Below are positions 12,491-25,727 of a stretch of 64,000 nucleotides of DNA, in pieces. A model generated the notes under the pieces. It did no database searches, was not told the origin of the DNA, and saw only the letters and a list, made by a program, of their open reading frames with translations. Made by a program: the position numbers and the translations under genes. Source of the DNA: Haberlea rhodopensis (Eukaryota > Streptophyta > Magnoliopsida > Lamiales > Gesneriaceae); assembly GCA_907163345.1 (NCBI GenBank), contig CAJQUN010001159.1, forward strand, positions 1-64,000, written 5' to 3'. The number at the start of each line of letters is the position of its first letter. Within the stretch, counting starts at the first letter, position 1.

Positions 12491-13593
12491 GGGTTATTTA
12501 ATTAAATAACCCAATTTTTAAAAACATTTAACAAAATAAACCCTAAAATATAAAGTGTTATTTTTCTGACCCAACACGCCAACCCAGTTGGCGTGTTCAA
12601 GAGTCCCGCCAACTCAGTTGACGGGACCAACTTGAAAAGTTGGTCCCGCGTGTCCAAAAAGGACACGCCAACCAAGTTGGCGTGGCCAACTTTCCAAGTT
12701 GGCCACGCCAACTTTTGCTTTTTTTATTTTTATTTTATTTTTTTTTAATTTTTTTTTTCAAAATTTAGTTATCACTTTTGCATTTTTTTTTTATTTTTTT
12801 TTTTCAACATTTTAAAACTAAAATACAATACATAAAATATAGAAATCAACTACCACTTCTGTACAATGATTAAATATACACTTACTGCAAAAGCAACTAC
12901 CAAGTCCATACATGAGTAGCAATCAAAATTTATAGACATATAGAACTGAAAGAAAAATAAATTCTTGAAACAGTTGAAATAATATTTAAAGCAATTTTTA
13001 TTTTGATATAAATAGTACAAACTGAATTTATATTTATATTAACCTTTAAATATGTCTTTCAGTTCCACAATCACGTATATGATTCTATCATCTTCTAGAT
13101 GGTTCTACTAATCATATTGAGTTGATTTATAAGTTGTGCGCAAACCAAGTCAATACGAGTATTTCCTCGCACTAGGCCCGCTGGGTGACTCCTGAAAGAT
13201 TGCTACTCATGTATGGACTTGGTAGTTGTTTTTGCAGTAAGTGTATATTTAATCATTGTGCAGAAGTGGTAGTTGATTTCTATATTTTATGTATTGTATT
13301 TTAGTTTAAAATGTTGAAAAAAAAAATAAAAAAAAAATGCAGAAGTGATAACTAAATTTTGAAAAAAAAAATTAAAAAAAAAATTAAAAAAGCAAAAGTT
13401 GGCGTGGCCAACTTTGGACACGCCAACCCAGTTGGCGGGACCAACTTTTCAAGTTGGTCCCGCCAACTGAGTTGGCGGGACTCTTGAACACGCCAACTGG
13501 GTTGGCGTGTTGGGTCAGAAAAATAACAATTTATATTTTAGGGTTATTTTGTTAAATGTTTTTAAAAATTGGGTTATTTAATTAAATAACCCC
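12491..13593. mobile_element. MULE-type non-autonomous element with ~430-bp inverted arms
   Basis: The element is flanked on both sides by AATATTATT (12482-12490 and 13594-13602), a 9-bp target duplication typical of Mutator-like elements. The ends are the palindrome GGGTTATTTAATTAAATAAC followed by CC. The left arm (to about 12928) and the right arm (from about 13197) are reverse complements with scattered mismatches, around a loop of about 270 bp. Within each arm lies a run of short nested palindromes built from ACGCCAAC..GTTGGCGT and CCAACTT..AAGTTGG. There is no transposase ORF. The transcript would fold into a long hairpin. Confidence 0.8.
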
Positions 13594-13964
13594 AATATTA
13601 TTAGGCTATATCGATGAGTAATTAATGTGCCACCATTTATCGGCCCACAATTTTAGATTATCCATTTAATTGTGTACCTAACAAAGCAGCATTTGCCACG
13701 TTTCCTTCTCTCCTAATTTAAAATTATAATGTGGGTGGAAAAAAATTGAGAATAAGCCATTGATTGGATTGGTATTATTGGTTGCTATCAATCTAATGTT
13801 ATATCCTTGTAAACAGAGGTCCAATCAATACTTTGAAAACTTTGATGTCACACTCAGCGCCATGGGGTCTAACCAAAATGTTGCGGTATAATAATTGTCA
13901 TTGTTGTGTGATCGATCGAAACGTGATGTTTATGCAGCTGTATGTTTTAAAAGATTTGAATTAT

Positions 13965-14432
13965 ACTGTTACCATCAGCTATAGCTTTTGATTAAACGTC
14001 AAATGCTTGATCCTATAATTGATATCAGAGTCAAGTTCAAGTGTTTGATTCACATAAGTTGCAAGTAGTACAATTATTGGGAGGGGGATTATTGAGGTAC
14101 AACAATTACCCTTACTTATGTGATCGATCGAAACGTGGTGCTTGTGCTGCTGTATGGTTTAAAAGATTTGAGTTGCATCAAGAGCGGGTGCACTTTATAT
14201 GAGGCTGGGGCTACATTTTAAAAAAAAAAATTGCATTAATTGGGAAAAAAATTAGTGTTAATTTTGGGAAATTTATATTTTAGCTCCACCTTTTAAATCG
14301 ATATAGTCTGTTAGTACCACGCCTAGCTCGACCAGACCCAGGTAAATTTGCATCCTGGCTCCGCCTCTGGTTGCACCGTTACTACCAGCTATATCTTTTT
14401 GTAAAGCGGCAAAAGTATGATCCTACACAAAA
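13965..14432 (+). repeat. TRIM-like repeat, copy 2, interrupted
   Basis: This is a diverged copy of the 8211-8480 repeat. The first direct repeat is at about 13970-14020 and the second at about 14382-14432, with the GATATCAGAG primer-site-like motif and TACAATTATTGGGAGG block between. The interior is longer than in copy 1 because an AT-rich stretch with transposon-like edges (about 14185-14375) sits inside. Confidence 0.45.
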
Positions 14433-14439
14433 GCACCTA

Positions 14440-16185
14440 TAATGAGGAGGCTAATTTGTTCCGGTGAAACAACATTGTACAAGCCTCGGTTTGTCGTAAC
14501 CATTAAAATCTCTTTTGCGCCTACAAAATAAACAACTTTATTGACTCGGCGGAACAATCTTTCTCCCTACTAAACCATGTTGCACACAACCAATCAAGTT
14601 TGCTATTTCCTAAACTGAGTTCTTCTTTTCACCGAATCCATTCACCATTGTCTAATACCATAAACATTGCCTCTGGTATCAGAGGCGTAACTAAAAAATT
14701 TTATTTTGGTAAACAAACTTTGACACAAGTGCAAACTTTGATGAAAGCGATAAATTATAATAAATTTTATCAACCAAATACTTGATAAAGCTTAAAATCA
14801 ATCATCCATACAATTGCAAAAACCTAATCACTTGCACACAAAAAGCAGAACATGACTAATACAATGACAACCTCAAATAAATAAGGAACTTCAAATATTA
14901 TTAATGAATTTTCCAAATATATGTCCAAAGATACATTAAATTACACATATCTTTAGAATGGATTACACCGAATACAACAAATGATATATTAAGGTCTCAA
15001 GACACATGAAATGAGAAGCCACCCAAAAAAATTGAGCATAGCATCATAAAAATAGGTTATTGTGGATGTTGACGGATGAAAATTGGAAAACTGATACTCA
15101 TAAAAGGGATCGATGTGCGATAGAATTAGATAGAAAAACAACGTTGAGAAATAGATCAGTCTGTAAGATGTGCTCTCGTGCTACTCCAGTGTTTCCTTGA
15201 CTCCCTTCTGTAGATACCCGATCTCATACTACTCTCACTGGTCTGGGATCTCTTCACACCTTAGATAGAAAATTGGGTCATGTCTTTGTGGTTGTTTGGT
15301 TTTTTATGTCAACTACGTGGTTTTGTTGTGCTTGGCCATTATTTTAATATAAGTCATATTTTATGTTAAAAAGAAAATAAACCGTATGTTGTACAACGGA
15401 TATTTTATTTACCCCAAATTGGTATATGTTAAAACATGATGAATATATACCAAGAATCAATAATAGTCGCTACTTGGTATAACATGTTTGTTATTAGCGT
15501 AAGTATTTATTATTTAATTTTTTGATAGAAACCATACGTATTTATTATTTATTTATTTTATAAGAGGGAGGGACAAATATTTTGTAATTACAAGAACTTG
15601 AACATAGAGTCAGTCTTAAGTGGGAGAATGGTGACTACCAAATCAGAGAAGTTGTTGGTGTCACGTATTTGTTATTTTATGGCAATGTGAAAAATAAAAC
15701 CATGATATTATTAAAAAGTTAACGGTGTTTTAAACGAGAAATATCATGTTATTATGACATCAAGTTAAATCACGGCTTAATACTTTACGGCGATTTTAAC
15801 GTTAATATCGGTAAAGAAATCATATCGTATTTAAGTTATATTTTAGTATTAATTTTAAAAGTTCGTAAGCACGAGCATTTGATTAATTAAATGTTTGGTT
15901 GCTACAAAGTTAAAGTAGCTCGGGTCTTCTAGAACATGATTGTACAACTTCGCTTTCAAGAAATTTTCCGGTTTCCTCCAGCCTTTAACTTAGTGTTATG
16001 ATATTGTCAACATAAAAATTGGTATGTCGACAATAATAATTGCTTTAACAATAACATTTTTCTTTTAAACTCACTAAAAAATGTTTTCAAAATTGTTTTA
16101 TTATAAAAGTTTGAGTTCAAGAATTCAAATCTTCGTACGTACGTTCATCAATTATCATTCATGATGAGCTCCACGGTAATAGTTT
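14440..16185. other. Intergenic AT-rich stretch, no supported gene
   Basis: The only ORFs are short and of biased composition. I recognise no protein motif, RNA gene or clean transposon end here. Confidence 0.35.
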
Positions 16186-16190
16186 AAAAA

Positions 16191-16294
16191 GGCGCCACGA
16201 TCAAGTTGCTATGGTGGCGTCGGTCCTTCTAATGAGGGCGGGGGTCTGAAGTTCGAGATCCCTCACTCTCCACCCCTACAATTAAAAAAAAAAA
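16191..16294 (+). mobile_element. tRNA-derived SINE candidate
   Basis: A GTGGCGTCGGTCC region (A-box-like) and AAGTTCGAGATCCC (B-box-like, GWTCGANNC) are about 40 bp apart and followed shortly by a poly(A) run of 12. This is the architecture of a plant tRNA-related SINE. Target duplications were not identified. Confidence 0.45.
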
Positions 16295-16339
16295 AGGACG
16301 ACATGGAGATCCAAGTTTCAAGAGAAACCAACCAAAAGG

Positions 16340-18245
16340 TGGCCGTCTTGTGACACCCCATATACATTAACACATATAAATAATGCATATAGCATAACAT
16401 TTAATGGCATCGAAAATTTCGTTACATATCATCTAGTCAAAACATTTATAATACTATAATTCACAAGGCATATAGACATATATATGCCACAAAAATAACC
16501 AATGTTGTATCCTCACAACCCAACCAAACCTATACAAGATATGCAAGTGATGAGCTGAGGGAGAAGGACTAGAGTCAGCCGACCGACCTTGGATCCATAC
16601 TTCAAAATTTGTAGAAAACCTTGTATGTTCAAACTTTATCTACATCAACTGAAAATCAACATTTGCATTTGGTGAGTTGCATTCTCAATGAGTATATTCA
16701 AAAAATATAGTATTTAACACCACATGAGCATATAGTTCATATCAACATAAGCACATGAATAATCACATGATTCATTATAATCTGTAAATCAATTCACATG
16801 ATTCATATAAAACAAAATAATGCATATGTATGTCTGTATTGTTATTCTGTTATGAACCAAATAATACCAAGAACAATTTGTGATCACGATATGACCATGA
16901 CACTCTGTACTGTATAATTTTCATGAGTTCAATGAACTCGGGATCTGTATTCTTTGATTCTGTAATTCAGACCGTACTCAGAATGCAACAACACATGGTT
17001 CAAGGTCATTAACGGTCATAACAGAGTTCTTTAATCTCTTATGAATGCATATGTCATAATCATATGTATAACATCATAATAATACGGTAAAAAGAATGAT
17101 AACATCATATAGATCGTATAACATCACATCCCAACATGTACATTTAAGAACTCAATTTAGTTATTACACGTCATATTGCAGTCATCTCAATCCATTCACC
17201 AATTCAAGGTACTCATATAATATAAATCGCGTACTCATATAAAGTTAAATGCCAAGTTATAAGGATATACTCACAATTTTCGTCTATATCCTTCATTTTT
17301 CGTCGTTTATCCTCAATATCTCTCAATGGGTCGTTGGAATTCACTGAAAGAGATTATCTACACCACAATGGTATATCTTTCAATCAACTATGTCAAGTCC
17401 ATCACATGAACTAATTATTTCTCGAGAAAAAAAAAAGAGTTTAAAGTTAAATCATTATTTTCCATTTAATTTATTAATTCCAAAACAAAATATATACTAA
17501 CTTAAGTTATAATGTTATGTCTAATTTGATTGTCAGACTTAGATATTTCATTTAAATATTAACTTGAATCTATTCACTAACTTGTTAGATCCTATGTTTT
17601 GAAAAATAGTATTCTTGAGATGATAAGGACTGAACAAAAATAAGTTTTTAATCTAGAGATGATATTATCATAGTAATTCTAATAGGCTACAGGTATAAAA
17701 TTTAAACCAACCTCTAGTTCGAATTGTGCAGGACATAAAAGAAAACAATTCCCTTCCTTCTGTGTATTCCACCTACGAGAGAGAGTGTCCTCTTTTTCTT
17801 TCAATTTTTGTGGAAATAAACTTGGAAGCAGAATTTATTTATTTATTTTTTTAAATCAGGTTTTTAAGTCATGGCTCATCACCTAATTATCCAAACTCTG
17901 AAACATGTGTATTTTGGCTCCTCTATCAATTTCAGTTATTTGTAGAGTGTGTTTTGTGCGTGTGAAAGTGTATGTGAGTGTGTGTTATACACATAGATAT
18001 ACATTACATTTGGAACAATGTTTAGTAGTCTCCATTTTTTTTAGTAATTACTTATTATTATTATTTTTAAATTTCTAATTCACCATTAAAAACATATTCA
18101 CTTTGAAATGTATTCATTATTTCTCTAATCTATTCAATATTTTTACAATATATTCAATATATATCTATATTCACTAAATTGCTTCCATATATGTCATGAT
18201 GCTTTTATATGATCATGTAAAGTTTCGGGTCGTGACACGTCTTAT
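16340..18245. repeat. Non-coding LTR-retrotransposon-like block
   Basis: The block opens with TGTGACACCCCATATA near 16350 and closes with TTTCGGGTCGTGACA near 18237, terminal sequences resembling those of plant Gypsy LTRs. The interior is AT-rich and without a sustained ORF. The assignment is by style of the termini only. Confidence 0.35.
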
Positions 18246-18305
18246 TATTAAATTAAAAAAATATATTAAAATTTTCATAATATTTGTTAAAAATTAAGTG
18301 GCTTT

Positions 18306-19070
18306 TTTTTAGCAGGAACTAAAATTATATTAATAGGACAACCATATACATATTACAAGACTAAACACGACCAGACTAGCTTTGGACACCGACATAGATA
18401 ACCACCAAACAAAATCATAGGCAAAGACACAACGAGTAACCGGCGGATGGGTAATCGTAATGGCCGAAAAACACAAGACCGAGACCACAAAGGTGCAGAG
18501 ACACTCCGAGCCAATCCAAGTCCCCTCAAACCATGCATTCCATAGAATGGGCGAGTAAGGAACACTGCCTTCTACCATATTTGAAGGTAATAAGAAGAAA
18601 AGTGAGGAGCATATGATGATAAAAGACAACAATCGAGCAAACTCATGTTTCCAAAGTCCTCCCTGTAAATCAAGAACCCAGACCACGATACTATGGCGTA
18701 CGAAATCGGTTAGCCCAGTAGCCATAGCCATGTGATTAAACCGCAATGGAACGAAACCAAGTAACCAGTCACCAAGAACTAAAGCCACACACCACCAATC
18801 AATGAGACACAACCAAATTTTACAAAACACAACGACAACGATAGAAAGATGCATAAGAAAGGTAATTAATAGCAACAAAAAGGGAGGTCTTGTCCGATTA
18901 ACCTGGCAGACCCAAAATAATGCACGTGATGCTCCCAGATCCCGCGCATATCCACAAAAGATAGTCATGGCACGCGGTGAGGCTGCCGTGCAGCCATTGC
19001 CAAAGGGGGCCAGATCAACCCAGATCCAGCACGAACACCAATATCTCCATCAGATCCACCGTCTAATGTA
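18306..19070 (-). mobile_element. LINE-like 3' end (low confidence)
   Basis: Read on the minus strand, the block ends in TTCCTGCTAAAAAAAAG preceded by a TAATATAATTTT stretch, a common ending of plant LINEs. It contains a 212-codon open frame (18330-18968) with no motif I recognise, rich in Trp, Leu and Val, which is more likely 3' UTR or chance than a gene. Confidence 0.35.
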
Positions 19071-19499
19071 AGGATCCCACATCATTATCCCCTCATTAGT
19101 GCATTTATCATCTATATTAGTGCATACATTAATATTAATAGGGAATTCTCATTACTATGCTTCAATAACAATAGCACGACGTCTATAAATTTTTGACATA
19201 AATCCTCGTAACATTCAATTCCCAACACAGCTCAACTAGCATAAATATATACTTCATAATGCACTAACATGTTCTCAAGTCATTATGCAGTTTCTCTTAA
19301 TCAACTTGCATGCAACTAATAAATGAAAAGAGGAATCTCACGACCCTTATACAACCATATACACATATCAAAATGCTTACATATGAGCATTGAACAAGTA
19401 AATGTGTGAGGGTCCGGTCATTATCACACAATGAATAATTTACATAAATAGCTGAAGATTAGTTTCAAATTTCTTGTCAAATGGCCCTAAAAAGTTTTC

Positions 19500-19920
19500 G
19501 CTTTTCGATGATACATATATAATGATACTGAAAATATATCTAGTTATGTATCCAATTCACAGATAATACATCATTCATCATTCAACACGACAAGTAAAAT
19601 CTTAAATTACGGTAATACTTCTACGTACATAATACTCGGGGCATTCCCTGGAAAGAACCACAGTTTTAAAATGTCCACTAAGACCTGGGACACAAAACGT
19701 AAAATATGAACATGAGCTTGCTCTCAAGGAGCTCTGGTATCCATCGATGCTTTCTCTTGAGCATCCGTAGTATCCACATGTACAACATGTCATGCCCATA
19801 AAACAAAGACATGACAGCCCCCCGCGAAGGGGGTCAAAATCCAGTACGAGAAACATGCAAAATCACAATGAATGACAAAATATCATGTTGTGATGTTCCG
19901 AATAATTAATAATCATTCAT
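19500..19920 (-). repeat. Non-coding retroelement block, copy Z
   Basis: The minus strand carries GACCCCCTTCGCGGG, CTGTCATGTCTTTG, TACTACGGATGCTC and AAGCATCGATG in the same order as the plus strand at 22500-22640. The two segments are inverted copies of one repeat family. No protein is encoded. Confidence 0.55.
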
Positions 19921-22900
19921 TGGATTTAATTATGGTGTTTATATGATATGTCAGGATTTAATTATTGTGTATCAAATTTTGGAACGAAATTGGGATAAAT
20001 GATTCCGGGATTGTATTTATAAAGTTAATTAAATTCAAGAAGATTCTTAAATTCTTGGGGTTAATATTTTGGTCGGGAGTAATTTCGGGTTGAACTTGTG
20101 GTATGATTTAAATTCAAGAGGGATTTTCTTGTAATAATAAATTGGTTGATTTAATTTGGAACTAATTATTTGAGATGGGGATGAAATTAAATGGTGGAGT
20201 TTTAAAACCTAGGGCTACAAAATAAAACGCAGACACTCTCCCCTATTTCACACACTTAAACCGACCCTCACCCATCTTCTCCCCATCTCTCACGCCGCCT
20301 CCTATCTCAGCCACAAGGGGCGATTTTCTTCTCGGTTCCAGCTGCATTTATTAAAAGTATAGACTTTGAATTAAGGTTTCCCGGTCTACGATGAGTCAAG
20401 CAACTAGTGGAACATATTTTTAGAGCATGTGAATGATCACATGGTACTTGGAGAACACATGCCACTAATTAATTTAACTCATGTTTAATACATGATTTTG
20501 GACCATTAATCTTGCAAGATAAGTGATGTACTGACACATGGATTCCACAATACATCAAATACATTAAAACCATGCATTGAAGCATGGAAAGCCACGCCTA
20601 TCTCCTTGTTTTCAGATATAGATTTTATAAAAAAATGTCATGCAAACACAATTTCTCTCTCCTCAATCCCCAACAAATACTCCACCTTATCTCCTCAATA
20701 TTTTCGAAAACTTTCAGCCATTTTTCGCTTAAAACTCTCTTGAAATCTCGAGTGCACGTTACATGCAATTTAAGATTTAGAACTTACAAGGCAAGGGTGA
20801 TAGTTAGATGCAATGATTTTCAAGTTTGAAGCATTTTGGGGGAGTTCAAGCTAGGAAGGAATGATGGTGATGGTTGGCTGCTAAACCCTTGAAGCTAATG
20901 GAAGGTATAACATGATTTTTTTAGTTTTACCGACATGAATTTATGTTTAGTGGGTGAATTATGGTGCAAATATATGTGAAATTTATAGTAAGTTGCTATA
21001 ATTTTAAGTCTGCAGATTTTAACAGCACATGCAGCAACTTGTGTAGAATTTTTGATTTACTTAGAGTTCGAATTAATAACAATTATAGATAATTGCATTT
21101 TATTTCTGTGATTAAAATTAGAGACACTTTGGACTTAAAATGAGTGATATATGCTCATTTTACTAAGGAGTGCCAGAACTGACTCTGCATGTACTGTGTA
21201 CATCCAATGTAGAAATCCAAACTTTTGACAAAGTTTCATTTCGAATTTGTTGACGGTCTTCAAAATAAAAACTGTAGATATTTTAATTCTATTGAATTTG
21301 AAAAAAAACTAGGACTTAATTTGGACTCATTTCCTATTAGTTATGAATTTTATACTTTAAGCGCTTAATATGTGTCATGCATGTGGGCGAAAATGCACAT
21401 GTAGTATGTTCTTCAGGTTCCTAAGCATTTTTGGCAAGGAATTCCGGAAAATGTCTAGAAATAAGAATTGTAGTGCTTTGAGTTTGCTGTCTTTTGCCAT
21501 TGGAATCACCCAATTTGAATTTAAAATGGAAATGTTGTAACGAATTTACTATAACCGCTCAAAATGGAAAACATATTTTCAAAGGCTACGGTTTTAGTGT
21601 TTAAACTACTTTTAAATGGAGGAATCAGCTTGACATCATAAGATAAGAAATGAAGTCCTTTGAGTTTTTGAACTTTGAGAACCAGAATCGGGTCATTTGG
21701 ATGTGGTATGGATCTATAGTGATTTTTCTACAAAAATGGGTCAAGCTGAAAATTTACGAAAGTCGCTAAGGGTCAATATTTAGGTGTTGCAATTGATTCA
21801 ATGCATTATTTGAACATTAGTGTTATTTGGAATTTACATGACCAGGTTAATAGATTATGAGGTTGGTTTGAGGAGTACTCGATAGATTAGCTTGGGTTAT
21901 GAGGTACGTAGAAGTGAGTTTTATCATGACGTCTGACGAAGACGTGTAATGATATTATTGTATGATTTTACATGCCATGAATTGATTTATATGATTTAAT
22001 TGTCACTATATGATTCTTATGTGACTATATGACATGCATTGTAGTACATGATATGTGAATTACATGATATGTATTGATTTTCACATGAGATTGCATGACA
22101 TAATGAGTTGTATAAGCCATATGATGCATATATGATTCATGGGCATATCATATTGATCTATCAACTTCTTTGATATCCATGATGATGACTGAGTTGATTT
22201 ACTTTGAGTGTCGGGGACAACGGGCATGGCGATGACATGCAGTATAGGTAGCGACTGTAGTCACGCGCGTTGCTACCAGACCTAGACACGAGGGATGACG
22301 AGCACAACATGATGATTCTCCTAGCGCAAAGTGTGTGTGATGTCACCCTCTGCTCGAGCTGGTATTGATTGATGATACCTTCCTTTGGACTCCTATATTG
22401 GTATCTTGATATTCGATTCTTTATACCCATTCATACATCGCATTCATACATGGTATGCATTGCATGATACTTTGTCACTCTTGACATGATTTATTTATTT
22501 CTCGTACTGGGTTCTGACCCCCTTCGCGGGCGGCTGTCATGTCTTTGTTGTATTGGCATGACAGCTGGTACAGGTTGACGTACTACGGATGCTCGACGTG
22601 AAGCATCGATGAATATCAGAGCTCCGTGAGAGCGAGCTCAGGTTTTTGTTTTAAGTTTTGAGTCCCAGTAATTGCTATATTACTTTTAAATTACCGGGAT
22701 ATGCCCCGAGTATCTATATTTTAGGTATTATATTACTGGTTGGTTATATACTTGATTATGTGATGAGCAATATGTTGAATTGGGAAACTGGCATGTCATA
22801 TTTTCAGTATCACTATATATGTATCACCTAAAAGCAAAAAAAAATTTAGGTCATTTGACAGAACATTTAAAATAAATCTTCCGCTGTTTATGCAACTTAA

Positions 22901-22940
22901 TCATTATGTGTTAATTAAACACTACATTAGGAACGGGCCC
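19893..22940 (+). repeat. Non-coding retroelement block, copy X
   Basis: The block begins TGTGATGTTCCGAATAATTA, similar to plant Tekay/Del-type LTR starts. It shares long stretches with the minus strand of 25000-28560: an entry block at 20350-20560, a CAGACGTC-like block near 21940, and a GC-richer conserved block at 22200-22340 (GCAGTATAGGTAGC, CCAGACCTAGACA). There is no sustained ORF. I interpret it as a degenerate, non-autonomous LTR-element copy. Confidence 0.5.
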
Positions 22941-23279
22941 TCATAATAATCGTTTTCCTCCTTTAGTTTTCTAGCGATTATGATGTTTTTCCTAGCCATG
23001 TTGAGTTCGAAAATCTCAGTGCTTTGAATCGAGTTTTACTGTTGTTTATGCACTTTCATTGGTCTAAGAATTGATCTTTAGATATGCTCGAAATCTTGTT
23101 GATATGGGTTCGAAAATTTGTTGCAATGTGGTTCTATTTTCTGCAGCATTTTGGTCCCAAAATTTGAGACTATTAAGTTCAAAATCTGCTGCCCTTGCTC
23201 AAAAATCTGCTCCTATGTGTTTCTAAAATCTTGTGGTGTTCTATTAGATTTAAACCATTGTTTTGAGGAGTGTGTGTCG

Positions 23280-23480
23280 TGATGAACTATATGTGCAGTG
23301 TGTGTTAAGATGTGCATTGATGAATGTATTGGTGTTGTTTATGCATGTATATGTGTATTTTAGCACGTATTGAGGTGTATGGGTGTTGTTTAGACATAAA
23401 TGTATATGATTCCAGCATGTATTGAGACATATAGGTGAGGTATATACATGATTTTGTGTAGTCTATCATGCATTGATGTG
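23280..23480. repeat. Imperfect short tandem repeats, TGTATTGAGRTGTATRGGTG type
   Basis: Three to four diverged units of roughly 60 bp carry the words GCATGTATTGAG, TGTATATG and GGTGTTGTTTA. This is simple tandem degeneration inside the non-coding block. Confidence 0.4.
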
Positions 23481-23935
23481 TGCATCTACTATAGTTTATG
23501 GTTGCTGAGTTATTACTAGAGTATGTGCTAGTTTGTTTGGTATATATCTTGCTACTTGTAGTAGTGAATGATTGCCATTTATGATGTTGTTTCTAGATAT
23601 CGGGAAGGGTTGGATAATCGGACGAAATAGATGTTGGATGACATGAGATAGTGGAGTGTAAATTATGTATATAAGCAATAGAATCTCATCATTGAATGGT
23701 TGACTGCTTAAATGACAATTGTAAAACATAACTGCATGGTTGCTCAAGAGTAGTGTTGATTTTCTTAAATATATAATAAGGCTCTTAATTTTGAGTTATT
23801 TGAGTGATGATGTTAATTGCATTGATAATGACCTAATATTGAATTGATATTCGATATAGACACTGCACGAGCCTTCGGACGTTGATGGTAGCTTGATCAT
23901 GTTGTCGACTTTTAGGTACGTAGTGACATACGGGT

Positions 23936-23937
<2 letters not shown>

Positions 23938-24026
<89 letters not shown>

Positions 24027-24035
24027 TATATAGAT
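23938..24035. repeat. (TA)n microsatellite
   Basis: An almost uninterrupted TA dinucleotide tract of about 85 bp ends in TAGATATATAGATATT. It is likely length-polymorphic and prone to assembly error. Confidence 0.95.
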
Positions 24036-24360
24036 ATTTACTACGAAGTATTACATATTCATATATTCATGTATTGTTGAATGTAATGATTGTGTGTTGA
24101 GTATGACATATGTAGTATGGTGGATACGTAATTGTACGTGATCCGGATATACGAGTAAAGAAATGAACATGTGTATATATATGTGGTAGGTGGGATATGT
24201 AGTTGTACTTGATCCGAGTATACGAAGTTGGGTAATGATTGTTGACAATGAGATAGACCGATAGGCATGATTGTCTGAATCATGAAATTATTCATGATTA
24301 AGCATAAATAGTAGATTTTTGGTTGCATTGAGTTCGTAGTGTTGATGAGTATCATATTTT

Positions 24361-25727
24361 CAATAACGATACTATACTTGATGTTATGAAAGCGTGTGAG
24401 TTTGAAACAGGACAGTGCGTGGAAGCTATACATATTAAATACAGGGAGTACATTTTTATAGATATTCAATAATCTAAAATTGTGATATTTATGCATTGTC
24501 ATGATATGGGTATTGTGATATTGGATGATCAGGGCTCTGTTGCAACAGGTACAACATATACAAAGTTATTTTGGTGTAGCAAGCTCGAGCTTGGTTGGAT
24601 AATATTGCTTTCGGAAGCGTAGTATGAGAGTGGGTAAATGGTATATGCTATTTATGCAATTAGATGTGTATTCATTATTCGTAGCTCGTCTGTGAGAGCC
24701 CGGATGCCTGTATATGGTATGTATGCATAATTTGAAATCCCTCCTTATATTTGGGTGTTAGATATATTTTAGTTTGGAGAGCTATTGTGCATTATGAACT
24801 GAGTATATGAACGATGCATTATTATTGTGATTATGGGAGAATAGATTATTGTTTCTTTGTTGATTTTTGGGAAGTCAAGTTTACGGGGAGACTCTGTCCA
24901 AATTTTTTGAAAATCCCACACAGTAATTATGAAGCATGTAATGAGAATTTTAAAGAATTATAATTTATTTGTATATGTGACGTCATAATTGCATTATTGA
25001 CATGATGGGATGTTGGGGTCTCACACATGTCATGCTTGCGTTGCATGAATGCAATGCATAAATGAATGTTATGCATAATGGGTGCAATGAATCAAATCTC
25101 AATATACCAAATATCGGAGCCCAAAGAATGTATCATCAACAATATCAAGCTCGAGCAAAGGGTAGCGACACACGCACATTGCGCTAGGAGAGTCATCCTA
25201 TGATGTGCCCATCATCCCTCATGTCTAGGTCTGGCGATAACGCGTGTGACTACAGTTGCTACCTATACTGCTTGTCATCGTCGTGCCCAGCGTCTCCATG
25301 ACACTATAGATCGCATCAATATCAAATAGAATCAAAGGAACTGTACGACCAATATGACATGTCCAATGTCCATGCATCAATGTATAATGCCATCTCATAT
25401 GATGCAACTCAATATATCATGTATGTAATCTCATATCAATACATCTCATATCATGCAGTTAAATGTATAATATAATCACATAGACTGCAATTCAACATGC
25501 TATATAATCACATAGGAATCAAATAATGAAAAGTAAATCATACCCCGGGTACATCAAATGTCTTTGTCAGACGTCGCGATAGAACCGGTTTTCTACGTAC
25601 CTCCACCGAGTCAACAAATATCGAGAATTTACGTACCCCTCAAATTGACCTCGGGCTATAGTCACCTGACCAAATATCATTCAAATAGACCAATACTAAC
25701 AACATCATTACTCTAAAGATCATGTTC
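24361..25727. repeat. 1.37-kb direct tandem duplication, unit 1
   Basis: The unit starts CAATAACGATACTATACTTG and ends CTAAAGATCATGTTC. Aligned by eye with unit 2, I find four differences (AACAGG/AAAAGG, TTAAATAC/TTCAAATAC, CTAAAAT/CTTAAAT, AATGGG/AATTGG), so the duplication is recent. The left part resembles an LTR reading on the minus strand from TGTGAGACCCCAACATCC near 25028; the right part belongs to block Y. Confidence 0.95.

Noticed and set aside
18330..18968. 212-codon minus-strand ORF
   Set aside because: No recognisable domain, odd composition, and it lies directly before a LINE-like A-tail; probably 3' UTR of a retroelement or chance.
24059..24502. 147-codon minus-strand ORF
   Set aside because: Lies in non-coding repeat next to the (TA)n tract and partly in the tandem duplication; no motif.
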